A stretch of DNA of 64,000 nucleotides from Candidatus Sulfotelmatobacter sp. (GTDB taxonomy: Bacteria; Acidobacteriota; Terriglobia; Terriglobales; Acidobacteriaceae), in the NCBI GenBank assembly GCA_036500765.1, contig DASYBM010000017.1:186001-250000 (forward strand). Reading direction: 5' to 3'. A program made the translations under genes and the position numbers. Of the stretch, positions 44,729 through 52,849 are shown one piece after another. Every line of letters begins with the position of its first letter. The first letter of the stretch is position 1. A model generated the notes under the pieces. That model was not told where the DNA came from. It saw only the letters and a program-made list of their open reading frames with translations, and did not search any database.

Positions 44729-46069
44729 ATGCCGATCTCCCCCGCCCGCGCCGCCGCCTTTGACATCCTCCTCCGCGTCGAACGCGATTACTCCTACGCC
44801 TCCGAACTCCTGCACTCCTCTGCCCATGCCAATCTCTCCACACCCGATCACGCCCTCGCCACTGAACTTGTCATGGGCGTTCTCCGCTGGCGTTCCTGCC
44901 TCGACGCCGAAATCGCTACAGCTTCCTCGCAGCCTCTCTCGAAACTCGACCTCGAGATTCTCATTTCCCTGCGCCTCGCCGTCTATCAATTCCTCTGGCT
45001 CGATCGCATACCGAAGCGCGCGGCTCTCCACGAAAGCGTCGAGTTGGTAAAGCGCGCTCGCAAACGCTCCGCCGCTCCATTCGTGAACGCGGTTCTACGC
45101 AAGCTCTCCCAATCGACACGTAGCGAAATTCTCGCGGGCGAGCCTTCCTCGCCAGAAATCTTGGCCCAAACTCTTGCCCATCCGCAGTGGCTCGTAGAAC
45201 GCTGGGCCCGCGAATACGGACTTCCCGCCACGCAGCAAATCTGCCAATTCGATCAGTCCATTCCAGCGACAGCAGTCCGCCTTCGCACCCCAACCATCGA
45301 AGCACAACTCCAGGAAGAAGGAGTCACTCTCGCGCCCGGAGCCCTTCTCGCCTCCGCCTGCCGCGTCCAAACCGGAGATATCACGAAAACTCGAGCCTTC
45401 CGCGAAGGTCAAATCGTTATCCAGGACGAAGCCTCGCAACTCGTCGCCGCCCTCCTGGGCCAGGGACTGAGCATCCTCGACTGCTGCGCCGCCCCCGGCG
45501 GCAAGACACTAGCCATCGCAGACCGTAACCCCGCCGGTTCGATCATCGCCGTCGAACTCCATCCCCACCGCGCCCGCCTTCTTCGAAAGCTCTTGCGCCC
45601 CCACGCAGCGCGAATCCGGATCGTGACCGCCGACGCGCAACATCTCCCCATCACTGCCCAATTCGATCGCGTCCTCGCCGACGTCCCCTGCTCCGGCACC
45701 GGCACGCTCGCCCGCAATCCTGAAATCAAATGGCGTCTCGCACCGGCCGATCTCGGCGATCTCGCTCAACGCCAGCTCGCAATTCTCCGCTCCGCCCTCG
45801 CGCAAGTCGCTCCGGCAGGACGGCTCATCTACTCAACTTGTTCTCTGGAGAAAGAAGAAAACGAAGCCCTCGTCGAGCAAGCTCTGTCGGAAAACAAATC
45901 CTTCCGTCTTGTGGATTGCAGCCCAGAACTCAACCGCATGAAAAACACAGGCGACCTAACCTGGTCCGACCCACAATCTCTCGCGCGCGGTCCCTACCTC
46001 CGCACGCTGCCCGGCATCCACCCCTGCGACGGTTTCTTCGCCGCCATCTTCGAAAGATCTAGAGATTGA
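44729..46069 (+). CDS. rsmB: 16S rRNA m5C967 methyltransferase RsmB
   Basis: A 446-residue protein: N-terminal NusB-like domain (AAAFDILLRVERDYSYASELL; LVMGVLRWRSCLDAEI), then the SAM-dependent domain. Motifs: LDCCAAPGGKTLAIA (motif I), LADVPCSGTGTLARNPEIKW with catalytic Cys, and IYSTCSLEKEENEALV with the second Cys. It ends HPCDGFFAAIFERS. Ends one base before the convergent PASTA gene. Confidence 0.96.
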   Translation: MPISPARAAAFDILLRVERDYSYASELLHSSAHANLSTPDHALATELVMGVLRWRSCLDAEIATASSQPLSKLDLEILISLRLAVYQFLWLDRIPKRAALHESVELVKRARKRSAAPFVNAVLRKLSQSTRSEILAGEPSSPEILAQTLAHPQWLVERWAREYGLPATQQICQFDQSIPATAVRLRTPTIEAQLQEEGVTLAPGALLASACRVQTGDITKTRAFREGQIVIQDEASQLVAALLGQGLSILDCCAAPGGKTLAIADRNPAGSIIAVELHPHRARLLRKLLRPHAARIRIVTADAQHLPITAQFDRVLADVPCSGTGTLARNPEIKWRLAPADLGDLAQRQLAILRSALAQVAPAGRLIYSTCSLEKEENEALVEQALSENKSFRLVDCSPELNRMKNTGDLTWSDPQSLARGPYLRTLPGIHPCDGFFAAIFERSRD

Positions 46070-46840
46070 TCACCGCACCTCAAAATTAATACTTGCCCCC
46101 CCAAACACCTTCTGCCCCGCCCCTGGCGTCTGCGACACAATAATGCTCGCCGGCGAAGGCTGCGCCGGTGGCGCCACAGGCGCGATTGGAGCAGCCGGAT
46201 TCGCCGCATCGGTCACTGCCGGCGCCGCCGCTGCAACGCTCACACTCCCCAACTTGAATCCCGAATCCTGAAGCGTCTGGCTCGCACTGCCCAACGGCTG
46301 GCCCACAAAGCTCGGCATCACAAATGCCTGCGCTTCCACCACCGCCGTCACCAGCAAGCTGATCTTCGGCGCCGTCACCTGCGTCGCGTTTGCCGTCGGG
46401 TTCTGCGCCAAAACCTGATCCGCAGGAATCCCCGGCTCTTCAACCCCGGCAATCGACGCCACATCCAGCCCGCGCCGCCGGATATTCAATTCCGCCGCAT
46501 GCTCACTCTGCCCCGTCACATCCGGAATCTTCACCCGCGTCGGTCCCAAACTCTGCGCCACCCGCACCTGCCATCCGCGCCGCACTTTCGTCCCCGGCAA
46601 CGGCAACTGCGACATGATTCTCCCCTCAGCAATCGTCGGACTGTAATACTGCCGCTCGATAGAAATCTGCAATCCCGGTCCCGCCACCGCCCGCTCCGCT
46701 TCTCCCGGCGTCAGCCCCACTAGCGCCGGCACCGCGACCTCCTGCCCATGAATCGCAAACCGCATCGCCGTCAGCGCCGACACCATCGCCACAATCAAAA
46801 GCACCAGCGCCAGCATCGCAAATCGAATCGCCGATCTCAT
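46070..46840 (-). CDS. Membrane-anchored PASTA-domain protein
   Basis: A 256-residue protein: one N-terminal membrane helix (FAMLALVLLIVAMVSALTAM), then three PASTA domains: VAVPALVGLTPGEAERAVAG, VKIPDVTGQSEHAAELNIRR and FVMPSFVGQPLGSASQTLQD. An Ala/Pro linker splits the third. Without a kinase domain, it probably binds peptidoglycan stem peptides. Lone PASTA proteins beside def-fmt-rsmB are common in Acidobacteriota. Convergent with rsmB; no gap. Confidence 0.9.
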   Translation of the reverse strand: MRSAIRFAMLALVLLIVAMVSALTAMRFAIHGQEVAVPALVGLTPGEAERAVAGPGLQISIERQYYSPTIAEGRIMSQLPLPGTKVRRGWQVRVAQSLGPTRVKIPDVTGQSEHAAELNIRRRGLDVASIAGVEEPGIPADQVLAQNPTANATQVTAPKISLLVTAVVEAQAFVMPSFVGQPLGSASQTLQDSGFKLGSVSVAAAAPAVTDAANPAAPIAPVAPPAQPSPASIIVSQTPGAGQKVFGGASINFEVR

Positions 46841-46871
46841 CGTTCTCTCTGCCTGCTCAGGAATTGTAGCC

Positions 46872-46985
46872 GTCGGTCGCTCGTCGTCGGTCGTCGGTCG
46901 TTCCCAATCGATCTACTGGGTGCCCCATTTCTCGCGCGTCCTTTGCGCGAGAAAGCCTGCCCTGAGCTTGTCGAAGGGCGGGGCA
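46872..46985. repeat. Repeat cluster: heptads plus GCCCCATTTCTCGC palindrome
   Basis: GTCGGTCGTCGTCGGTCG-type heptads (46872-46902) are followed by GTGCCCCATTTCTCGCGCG...CGCGAGAAA (46919-46953). A CCTGCCCTGAGCTTGTCGAAGG element is inserted in the palindrome's right arm before GGGGCA. Confidence 0.8.
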
Positions 46986-46997
46986 TTTTTCCTCACT

Positions 46998-49121
46998 CTA
47001 GTTCCGTATCCCCATCTCCCCCAGTAAATAAGCATAATCAAACGCTGCCTCATGCAGCCGGTCATACCGTCCCGACGCCCCGCCATGCCCCGCTGGACTC
47101 AAATTCGTTTTCAAAATCAAAATATTATGATCCGTCCGCATGGCCCGCATCTTCGCCGTATATTTCGCCGGCTCCCAATACATCACCTGGCTGTCATTGA
47201 ACGAGGTCTTCACCAGCATGTCCGGATAATTCTTCGCCTCAATGTTGTCGTACGGAGAATACGTAATCATGTAATCGAACGCCGCTTTCTCCTTCGGATT
47301 CCCCCACTCCTCAAACTCGCCCACCGTCAGCGGCAAAGTTTCATCGAGCATCGTGTTCATCACATCGACAAACGGCACGCCCACAATCGCCGCATGAAAC
47401 AAATCCGGACGCATGTTCAACACCGCTCCCATCAGCAATCCGCCCGCGCTGCGCCCTTCAATCGCCAGCCGGTCCTTCGATCCATATCCGCGCTTCACCA
47501 GATCTTCCGCGCACGAAATAAAGTCGGTGAACGTCGTCCTCTTGTTCATCATGCGCCCCGCATCGTGCCAGGCCTTGCCCATCTCCCCGCCGCCGCGAAT
47601 GTGCGCCACCGCCGTCACCACACCGCGATCGACCATGCTGAAAATATTCGAATTGAAAAACATGTCGATCGATATTCCATACGACCCATAACCATACAAA
47701 TAAAGCGCTCCCTTCCCATCGAGCTTCGCGCCCTTCAAATGCAGCACCGAAATCGGAATCTTCACTCCATCCGCCGCTGTCGCGTAAATCTGCTCCACCT
47801 GATATTTCGTGCGGTCGTATCCCCCCGGCACCTCTTTCTGCTTCAAAAGCACCGACGTCCCTTTCTCCATGTCATACGCATACACCGACGGCGGCGTGAT
47901 CGGCGACTGATACCCATACCGAAACTCCGTCGTGTCATACACCCGGTTTACATACGAATACGCCGCATACGCCGGCTCCGGAAACGCAATTCGCTTCGAC
48001 TCCCCGCTTCGCAAATTCGATACGCGAATCTGTGGCAACCCGTTCGCTCGCTCGTAGAACACGCAAAAATCCTTAAAGAAATCCACATCGTCCAGCATGA
48101 TGTCGGGATTATGCGCCACCACCTCATGCCAGTTCGTACTTCCCGGGTCCGTCACTGGAGTCCGCACCAGCCGGAAATTTCGCCCCGTGTCGTTCACCCG
48201 AATATAAAAATACCCAGCATTGTGGTCGGGATAATATTCCACGCCCTGTTTCCGCGGCTCCATCACCTTCCACTCCATCGTCGGATCGTTCGCCGAGATG
48301 TACCGCGCTTCCGTCGTCGTATGACTCGCCGAAACCAGAAAGATGTATTGCTGGCTGCGCGTCTTTCCCGCTTCTACCTCGAAGCGCTCATCTTTCTCCT
48401 CATACACAATCGGATCCTCTCCCGCCGATCCCGCCGTATGCTTGTACAGCCGGTACTGCCGCTTCGCCACCGCATCTTCCTGCGTATAAAAAATTGTCTG
48501 ATTATCGTTCGCCCAAACCACCGAGCCCACACGCTCGGCGTGATCCACCAAAGTTTTTCCTGTCCTTAGATCCTTCACCGCCAGCGTGTACTGCCGGAAG
48601 CCAGTGTTGTCATACGAATAAGCCAGCAGATTCCCATCCGGACTCACCGCGAACGCGGCCACCGACATGAACACTTGTCCCTGCGCCAACTCGTTCTGAT
48701 CCAGCACAATTTCCTCCGGCGCATCCATGCTGCCCTTGCGCCGGCATCGAATCGGATACTGCTTCCCTGCCTCGCTCCTCACATAATAAAAATAGTCGCC
48801 CTCGCGATACGGAACCTCGACATCGGTTTCCTTCACCCGCGACAGCATCTCGCCATACAACTTCGTCTGAAACGCTTCCGTCGGCTTCATCACCGCATCG
48901 GTATAAACGTTCTCCGCCTCCAGATAAGCCCGCACCTCCGGATTCGGCTTATCCCGCAGCCAGAAATAGTTGTCCACCATCTTGTGCCCGTTCACTTCGG
49001 TCACATGCGGAACCACCTTCGCCACCGGCGGCGTCGGCAGCGTTGCAGTCTGCGCCGCCACCCCCATCAGCGTCCCCAACACCACTCCGCCAACCAAAAA
49101 CTGTCGCCGCGAACAATTCAT
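46998..49121 (-). CDS. Tat-exported prolyl oligopeptidase (S9, oligopeptidase B-like)
   Basis: 707 residues from ATG 49119-49121, with GGGGGAATC upstream; the reading frame extends to 49571 but that part is repeat-derived. The N-terminus MNCSRRQFLVGGVVLGTL is a twin-arginine signal. An N-terminal beta-propeller (HKMVDNYFWLRDKPNPEV, AVSPDGNLLAYSYDNTG) precedes the alpha/beta hydrolase. Nucleophile GRSAGG, Asp in VKTSFNDSQV, His in LSPAGHGG. GYGSYGISIDMFF is a S9A signature. Periplasmic cleavage of short peptides is expected. Confidence 0.93.
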   Translation of the reverse strand: MNCSRRQFLVGGVVLGTLMGVAAQTATLPTPPVAKVVPHVTEVNGHKMVDNYFWLRDKPNPEVRAYLEAENVYTDAVMKPTEAFQTKLYGEMLSRVKETDVEVPYREGDYFYYVRSEAGKQYPIRCRRKGSMDAPEEIVLDQNELAQGQVFMSVAAFAVSPDGNLLAYSYDNTGFRQYTLAVKDLRTGKTLVDHAERVGSVVWANDNQTIFYTQEDAVAKRQYRLYKHTAGSAGEDPIVYEEKDERFEVEAGKTRSQQYIFLVSASHTTTEARYISANDPTMEWKVMEPRKQGVEYYPDHNAGYFYIRVNDTGRNFRLVRTPVTDPGSTNWHEVVAHNPDIMLDDVDFFKDFCVFYERANGLPQIRVSNLRSGESKRIAFPEPAYAAYSYVNRVYDTTEFRYGYQSPITPPSVYAYDMEKGTSVLLKQKEVPGGYDRTKYQVEQIYATAADGVKIPISVLHLKGAKLDGKGALYLYGYGSYGISIDMFFNSNIFSMVDRGVVTAVAHIRGGGEMGKAWHDAGRMMNKRTTFTDFISCAEDLVKRGYGSKDRLAIEGRSAGGLLMGAVLNMRPDLFHAAIVGVPFVDVMNTMLDETLPLTVGEFEEWGNPKEKAAFDYMITYSPYDNIEAKNYPDMLVKTSFNDSQVMYWEPAKYTAKMRAMRTDHNILILKTNLSPAGHGGASGRYDRLHEAAFDYAYLLGEMGIRN

Positions 49122-49160
49122 GATTCCCCCTAAATGAAATTTAGAAGCGACTTCGCGCCC

Positions 49161-49203
49161 GGGTGCCCCATTTCTCGCGCGCTCTTTGCGCGAGAAGTGG
49201 GGA
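49161..49203. repeat. Dispersed GCCCCATTTCTCGC palindrome, copy 3
   Basis: GGTGCCCCATTTCTCGCGCG ... GCGCGAGAAGTGGGG just upstream of the oligopeptidase start. Confidence 0.9.
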
Positions 49204-49455
49204 AGTCCTCGGCCAAGCGCACGATACTCCGCCTCCACCGACAATTGCAACGTAGCATGAAACTTATGTGCGCCCGCCGCTGTCCCGCCGAGCCAAGCTC
49301 GACAGCTTCTTGCCCGGACCCCGAGAGTGCGCTCAATACGATCCCTCACCCACATTCTCACTTGACTTCCTTCCATGACTCGGCGGAAAATCGCCCCCAC
49401 CTCCCGCATTCGGCCCCGTAATCTGCTCCTTGGCAAGAATTTTTGAGGATACAAC

Positions 49456-50916
49456 TTGGCTTCAAAACCAGCGATTCCCGATGATTCGCGCGAAAGCACC
49501 AATCGCTCTGTCTGGCGCTGGAACTTCGGCATCGGCATCGTGTTCGTGGGCGCCGCTTTGATGTACGCCATCCATTTTCAGGATTGGAAAATGGCTCAGA
49601 TGGCGTCCATATTCGGTGTCGCCCTGGTCATTGCAGGCATCGTCCTTCTCACCACGAACATCACCAGCAGCCTGCGTGGTGAAAACGGTCCGGACAATGC
49701 CCCGCCCGATGAAAAGCGTCAAGACAACGCCCAGCCCAACGATAAAGGTCAGGAGAACACCCAATGGCTGACCCGTCTGGTTTGGGTGGCCGCTTTCGGG
49801 ATGGGCATCGTCGTTCTCTATGCCGTCCAATTTCAGGACTGGGTAATGGCTCGCGTCGCCTCCACCGCCGCCGTTGGCCTTATGGCGGCTGGCGCCGCCT
49901 GGCTTGTTGGCGCTCTTTTCGGATTCATCTTCGGCCTTCCGCACTCCCGAGAAGTCACTGTCATTCAGCCCCAAAACTCCCTTCCCCACGACTCTGATTC
50001 GTCGGTTTCTCAAAGTTACGTCCCCGACCGTTACCAGCGCAGCACCAGCCTGGAGCAGGTCTCCGACTGGCTCACCAAAATGATTGTCGGTGTCGGGCTC
50101 ACCCAGCTCGACAAAATTCCCCAGAAACTCAATCAGCTCGCCGGCTACATTTCTCAGGGATTTCTCTCCGGCAACACTCCCGAGAAAATCAGCGATCACG
50201 TTCTCGCCGTCAACTCCGCCTTCGCCCTCGCCATCTGCATCTACTTTGCGGTTGACGGCTTCCTCTTCGGCTTTCTCTGGGCCTGCCTGGATCTGTTCGA
50301 ACTTTTCCGCAGCCTCGATAACAAGAACCTTCAGCGCCGCCTGCAAAAAACCGAAGCCCGCTCCGAAAACGCCGAATACAAAGCCGCCGTGGCGCCCGAC
50401 GTCACTTACGATGTCCTTAAGGCCCGTGACGAGGTCGCCGCAATCGAACAGAAAAAAAGAACCAACCAGCCCCTCGACACGAATCGCGCCCAGGAGTTTA
50501 TCAAGAAGCTTACTGAATACTCCTCTACGTTCCCCACCAATCGCCCACTCCACATCGTTCTTGCCAATCTCTATCTCGTGACCGATCAATTTGACATGGC
50601 GGTCGACACCTTGCGCCATTTCATCGCGGTCAAAGAAAAAGCCGGCCAGATGGACGACGACCTCGCCGCCGCTTGGTATAACCTGGCTTGTTATTATTCG
50701 ATACAGAGCGAAAAACTGCAGGATGGCCCCGCGAAGCAGAACCTTCTAAAGCAGGCGGAGTCCGCCCTCACGGTTTGTTTCGAAACCGCGCAGAAAAGCG
50801 GTCCAACCACCCTGGCAATACACTTGGATGCTTCGGAAAAAGACAAAAACAAAGACCTGAGCGGTCTCAGTCAAGCGGGCCTTCTCGAACCGACCTTGAA
50901 ACGCTTTCGAAGCTAG
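49456..50916 (+). CDS. Membrane protein with duplicated hydrophobic module and TPR-like tail
   Basis: A 486-residue protein starting at TTG 49456 (GAGG 9 bases before). Two related modules each have two helices around the same core: YAIHFQDWKMAQMAS (about residue 37) and YAVQFQDWVMARVAS (about residue 122), separated by an acidic-polar linker. Then GFIFGLPHS, and STSLEQVSDWLTKMIVGVGLTQLDKIP, a motif I associate with an uncharacterised membrane family. Two more helices (ALAICIYFAVDGFLFGFLWA) lead into a helical-repeat C-terminus (PTNRPLHIVLANLYLVTDQF). Function unknown. Confidence 0.8.
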   Translation: MASKPAIPDDSRESTNRSVWRWNFGIGIVFVGAALMYAIHFQDWKMAQMASIFGVALVIAGIVLLTTNITSSLRGENGPDNAPPDEKRQDNAQPNDKGQENTQWLTRLVWVAAFGMGIVVLYAVQFQDWVMARVASTAAVGLMAAGAAWLVGALFGFIFGLPHSREVTVIQPQNSLPHDSDSSVSQSYVPDRYQRSTSLEQVSDWLTKMIVGVGLTQLDKIPQKLNQLAGYISQGFLSGNTPEKISDHVLAVNSAFALAICIYFAVDGFLFGFLWACLDLFELFRSLDNKNLQRRLQKTEARSENAEYKAAVAPDVTYDVLKARDEVAAIEQKKRTNQPLDTNRAQEFIKKLTEYSSTFPTNRPLHIVLANLYLVTDQFDMAVDTLRHFIAVKEKAGQMDDDLAAAWYNLACYYSIQSEKLQDGPAKQNLLKQAESALTVCFETAQKSGPTTLAIHLDASEKDKNKDLSGLSQAGLLEPTLKRFRS

Positions 50917-51089
50917 TCAGGCCATTTCATAACTAAAGCCTACCCTTCTCACACCCCCCCTGTCAAGCCCACCCCCCCCGATTACTTCCAGGTGTAAGAA
51001 CAACCCATTGGGCAGAAGGGACTTGCCGTTCCGCCAGCGAGTAAACCACAGCCGGCGCCCTCGACAACATAGATTTATCGCCCCGATAG

Positions 51090-51479
51090 CCTTCCTCCCA
51101 ACCGAATCCGAGCCCCGACCGACATCTGACCTGCGATAACGGCGTCTGTGCCTCCGGCGGCCTGGACCAACCGTGCTGTTTTACCGGTAATCAGTGTGGC
51201 TCGAACCTGGTCTCCTCGAACCTGGTCTCCTCGAACCCGGCCTGCTCGAACTTGGTCTGTGTAGCTGGCGGTAGGTCCTGCGCCGCCTGCACCCACAACG
51301 AACAGGCCTGCAACCAGCGCTGTGACCCGAATGACGCCTATTGCCAATGCCTATGCCACAACTCCAAATGCGGCTGTCAAAACGCCAACGGCTGTGGTCC
51401 CTGCTCCTTCGAGAGCTGCCATCCCTGGCAAGAAGGCTGGCCATCAGGCCGCGCCGAAGAATCTAGAACTAGAAGCTAG
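51090..51479 (+). pseudogene. Cysteine-rich open frame without a start codon
   Basis: An open frame of 129 codons following TAG 51087-51089. From residue 13: TCDNGVCASGGLDQPCCFTG, then NQCGSNLV, a four-fold 15-bp repeat coding SNLVS-SNLVS-SNPAC-SNLVC, then SCAACTHNEQACNQRC, YCQCLC, KCGCQNANGCGPC and FESC. About 19 of 110 residues are Cys. Only a CTG and an internal TTG could start it. The CDNGVC...GGLDQPCC pattern resembles secreted Cys-rich repeats. Likely a broken or mis-assembled gene. Confidence 0.5.
51201..51260. repeat. Four tandem 15-bp units
   Basis: Units TCGAACCTGGTCTCC (twice exact), then TCGAACCCGGCCTGC and TCGAACTTGGTCTGT, inside the cysteine-rich frame. Confidence 0.85.
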
Positions 51480-51504
51480 AAAGCTAGAAGCTAGAAGCCA
51501 GGAG

Positions 51505-52794
51505 CTAGGAGCTTCCTTTCCCCCTCAACATCTCCACTACCCGCTGATAGTCATCCACCGTGTGATACTCAATCACAATCTTGCCCTTGCCCTTCCGGTC
51601 CCGGATTCGCACCCGCACCCCCAGCATCCGCTCCAAGTCCGTCTGCGCCGACCTCACATTCGGATCCACCCACCGCGCCCCGCTCTTCTTCCTCTCCTGG
51701 CCAGGTAACTGATCTCCCGGCAGCGGCGCCAGCAACCCCGTCATCCGCATCACCATCGCCTCGACTTGCTCAAACTTCATCTGCTCTTTCACCACCCGCT
51801 GCCCCGCTTGCAGGATAATGTCCACGTCCTCCAGCTTCAACAGCTCCCTCGCCTCGCTGAAGCTGAGCCTCCCCGCAATCAAGTGTTCCATCATCTCCTG
51901 CGGCAGCTTCAACAGCCGCATGTAGTTCGACACCGATTCGCGCGACATTCCCACCCGCTGCCCGATCTGCGCCTGCGTCAGGCTAAACTCCTTGCTCAGC
52001 ACCCGGAACGCCTCCGCCTGCTCAATGCAATTCAAATCCTCGCGTTGCAGGTTTTCAATGATTGTCATCTCGGCCGCCTGTTGCTCCGAGACCCGCTTCA
52101 CAATCGCCGGCACCATCGTCTTGCCCGCCATCCGCGACGCCCGGCACCGTCGCTCCCCCACGATCAGAATGTAGCGCCCTTCTTCCTCCGCCGGACGCAC
52201 CACCACCGGCTGCACCACCCCCTGCGCCCGAATCGACTCCATCAACTCTTCCAGCTTCTCTTCGTCGAACTCATACCGTGTCTGGTAAGGATTCTTGTCA
52301 ATCGCAGCCAGCTCAATGTTGACCACCAGATTCCCCGGCATCCGCGATTCCGCCTGCGCAAATATCGTGATGCCGGGCTCAGGAACTCCCACCGGATCGG
52401 ATGGAAACCCGGGTGCCCCATTTCTCGCGTCCTTTGCGAGAAGTGGGGATTGGGGCAGACTGTCCGCAGAATGCTGCGGCCCGGCTTCATTGACAGCATC
52501 CTCCGCCACCGCTTGAATCACGCCGTCGAACCGTACTCCCGCCGTTGCTTCGTTCGAGGCGGTTGCGCCATCAGAGAGAGTTTTGTCAGGGAGAGTTTTG
52601 TCATTCCGAACGAAGTGAGGAACCTGCTGTTGGCCGGCAGCGCCACCACTCTGCCCAGGAGCCGTCCCGCCCGCAGCAGGGTTGACCCCCCGCGCCCCCG
52701 GCAACAACGATTCCAACCCCCGTCCCAAAGCGCGCCGCTTCTCCATCTTCTCCCCCGCCACTTTCTCCGTCGTAGCCATCATCTGATCCCTCAT
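51505..52794 (-). CDS. parB: Chromosome partition protein ParB
   Basis: A 429-residue ParB/Spo0J. N-terminal KRRALGRGLESLLPG is the ParA-contact segment; starts at 52794, 52782 or 52746 all fit. After a long linker (residues 35-150) comes the ParB/Srx domain: IDKNPYQTRYEFDEEKLEEL, VGERRCRASRMAG (GERRxRA, CTP-binding box), ENLQREDLNCIEQAEAF, then the HTH LTQAQIGQRVGMSRESVSNYMRLLKLP and a C-terminal dimer domain. The linker contains two intergenic repeat copies in frame. It binds the parS-like sites at 57.6-57.8 kb. Confidence 0.95.
   Translation of the reverse strand: MRDQMMATTEKVAGEKMEKRRALGRGLESLLPGARGVNPAAGGTAPGQSGGAAGQQQVPHFVRNDKTLPDKTLSDGATASNEATAGVRFDGVIQAVAEDAVNEAGPQHSADSLPQSPLLAKDARNGAPGFPSDPVGVPEPGITIFAQAESRMPGNLVVNIELAAIDKNPYQTRYEFDEEKLEELMESIRAQGVVQPVVVRPAEEEGRYILIVGERRCRASRMAGKTMVPAIVKRVSEQQAAEMTIIENLQREDLNCIEQAEAFRVLSKEFSLTQAQIGQRVGMSRESVSNYMRLLKLPQEMMEHLIAGRLSFSEARELLKLEDVDIILQAGQRVVKEQMKFEQVEAMVMRMTGLLAPLPGDQLPGQERKKSGARWVDPNVRSAQTDLERMLGVRVRIRDRKGKGKIVIEYHTVDDYQRVVEMLRGKGSS
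52411..52449. repeat. GCCCCATTTCTCGC palindrome inside parB
   Basis: GGGTGCCCCATTTCTCGCGT ... GCGAGAAGTGGGG in frame; codes the linker SPLLAKDARNGAP. Fourth copy of the family at 30107, 46918 and 49161. Confidence 0.9.
52575..52624. repeat. Second repeat insertion in the parB linker
   Basis: GAGAGTTTTGTCAG is repeated twice (52575-52603, codes DKTLPDKTLSD), joined to TCATTCCGAACGAAGTGAGG (codes HFVRND), a known type of dispersed palindrome. Confidence 0.8.
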
Positions 52795-52802
52795 TTTCCC
52801 TT

Positions 52803-52840
52803 GTCATCCTGAGGCGCTTTCTTCTGCGCCGAAGGATCTA
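52803..52840. repeat. TCATCCTGAGGC...GAAGGATCT repeat
   Basis: Fills most of the 55-bp gap between the KAP gene stop and parB. Belongs to the 15114/24910/44573 family. Confidence 0.8.
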
Positions 52841-52849
52841 TGAATTCCC

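Larger units (their letters stand above)
50917..51504. other. Gap between convergent membrane protein and parB
   Basis: Contains poly-C runs (50957-50979), a cysteine-rich open frame without a start (51090-51479) and an AGCTAGAAGCTAGAA repeat block (51461-51515) running to the end of parB. Confidence 0.6.

Noticed and set aside
47052..48569. Large plus-strand frame (505 codons) opposite the oligopeptidase
   Set aside because: It is the antisense shadow of a well-supported gene; the sequence is His/Arg-rich with no domain.
46998..49571. Long 857-codon version of the oligopeptidase
   Set aside because: The first 150 codons are repeat-derived and overlap the TTG-started gene on the other strand; the Tat signal starts at 49121.
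50951..50985. Poly-C rich stretch as an assembly gap or phase-variable tract
   Set aside because: The two C-runs are short (7-8) and lie between genes; no gene would be switched.
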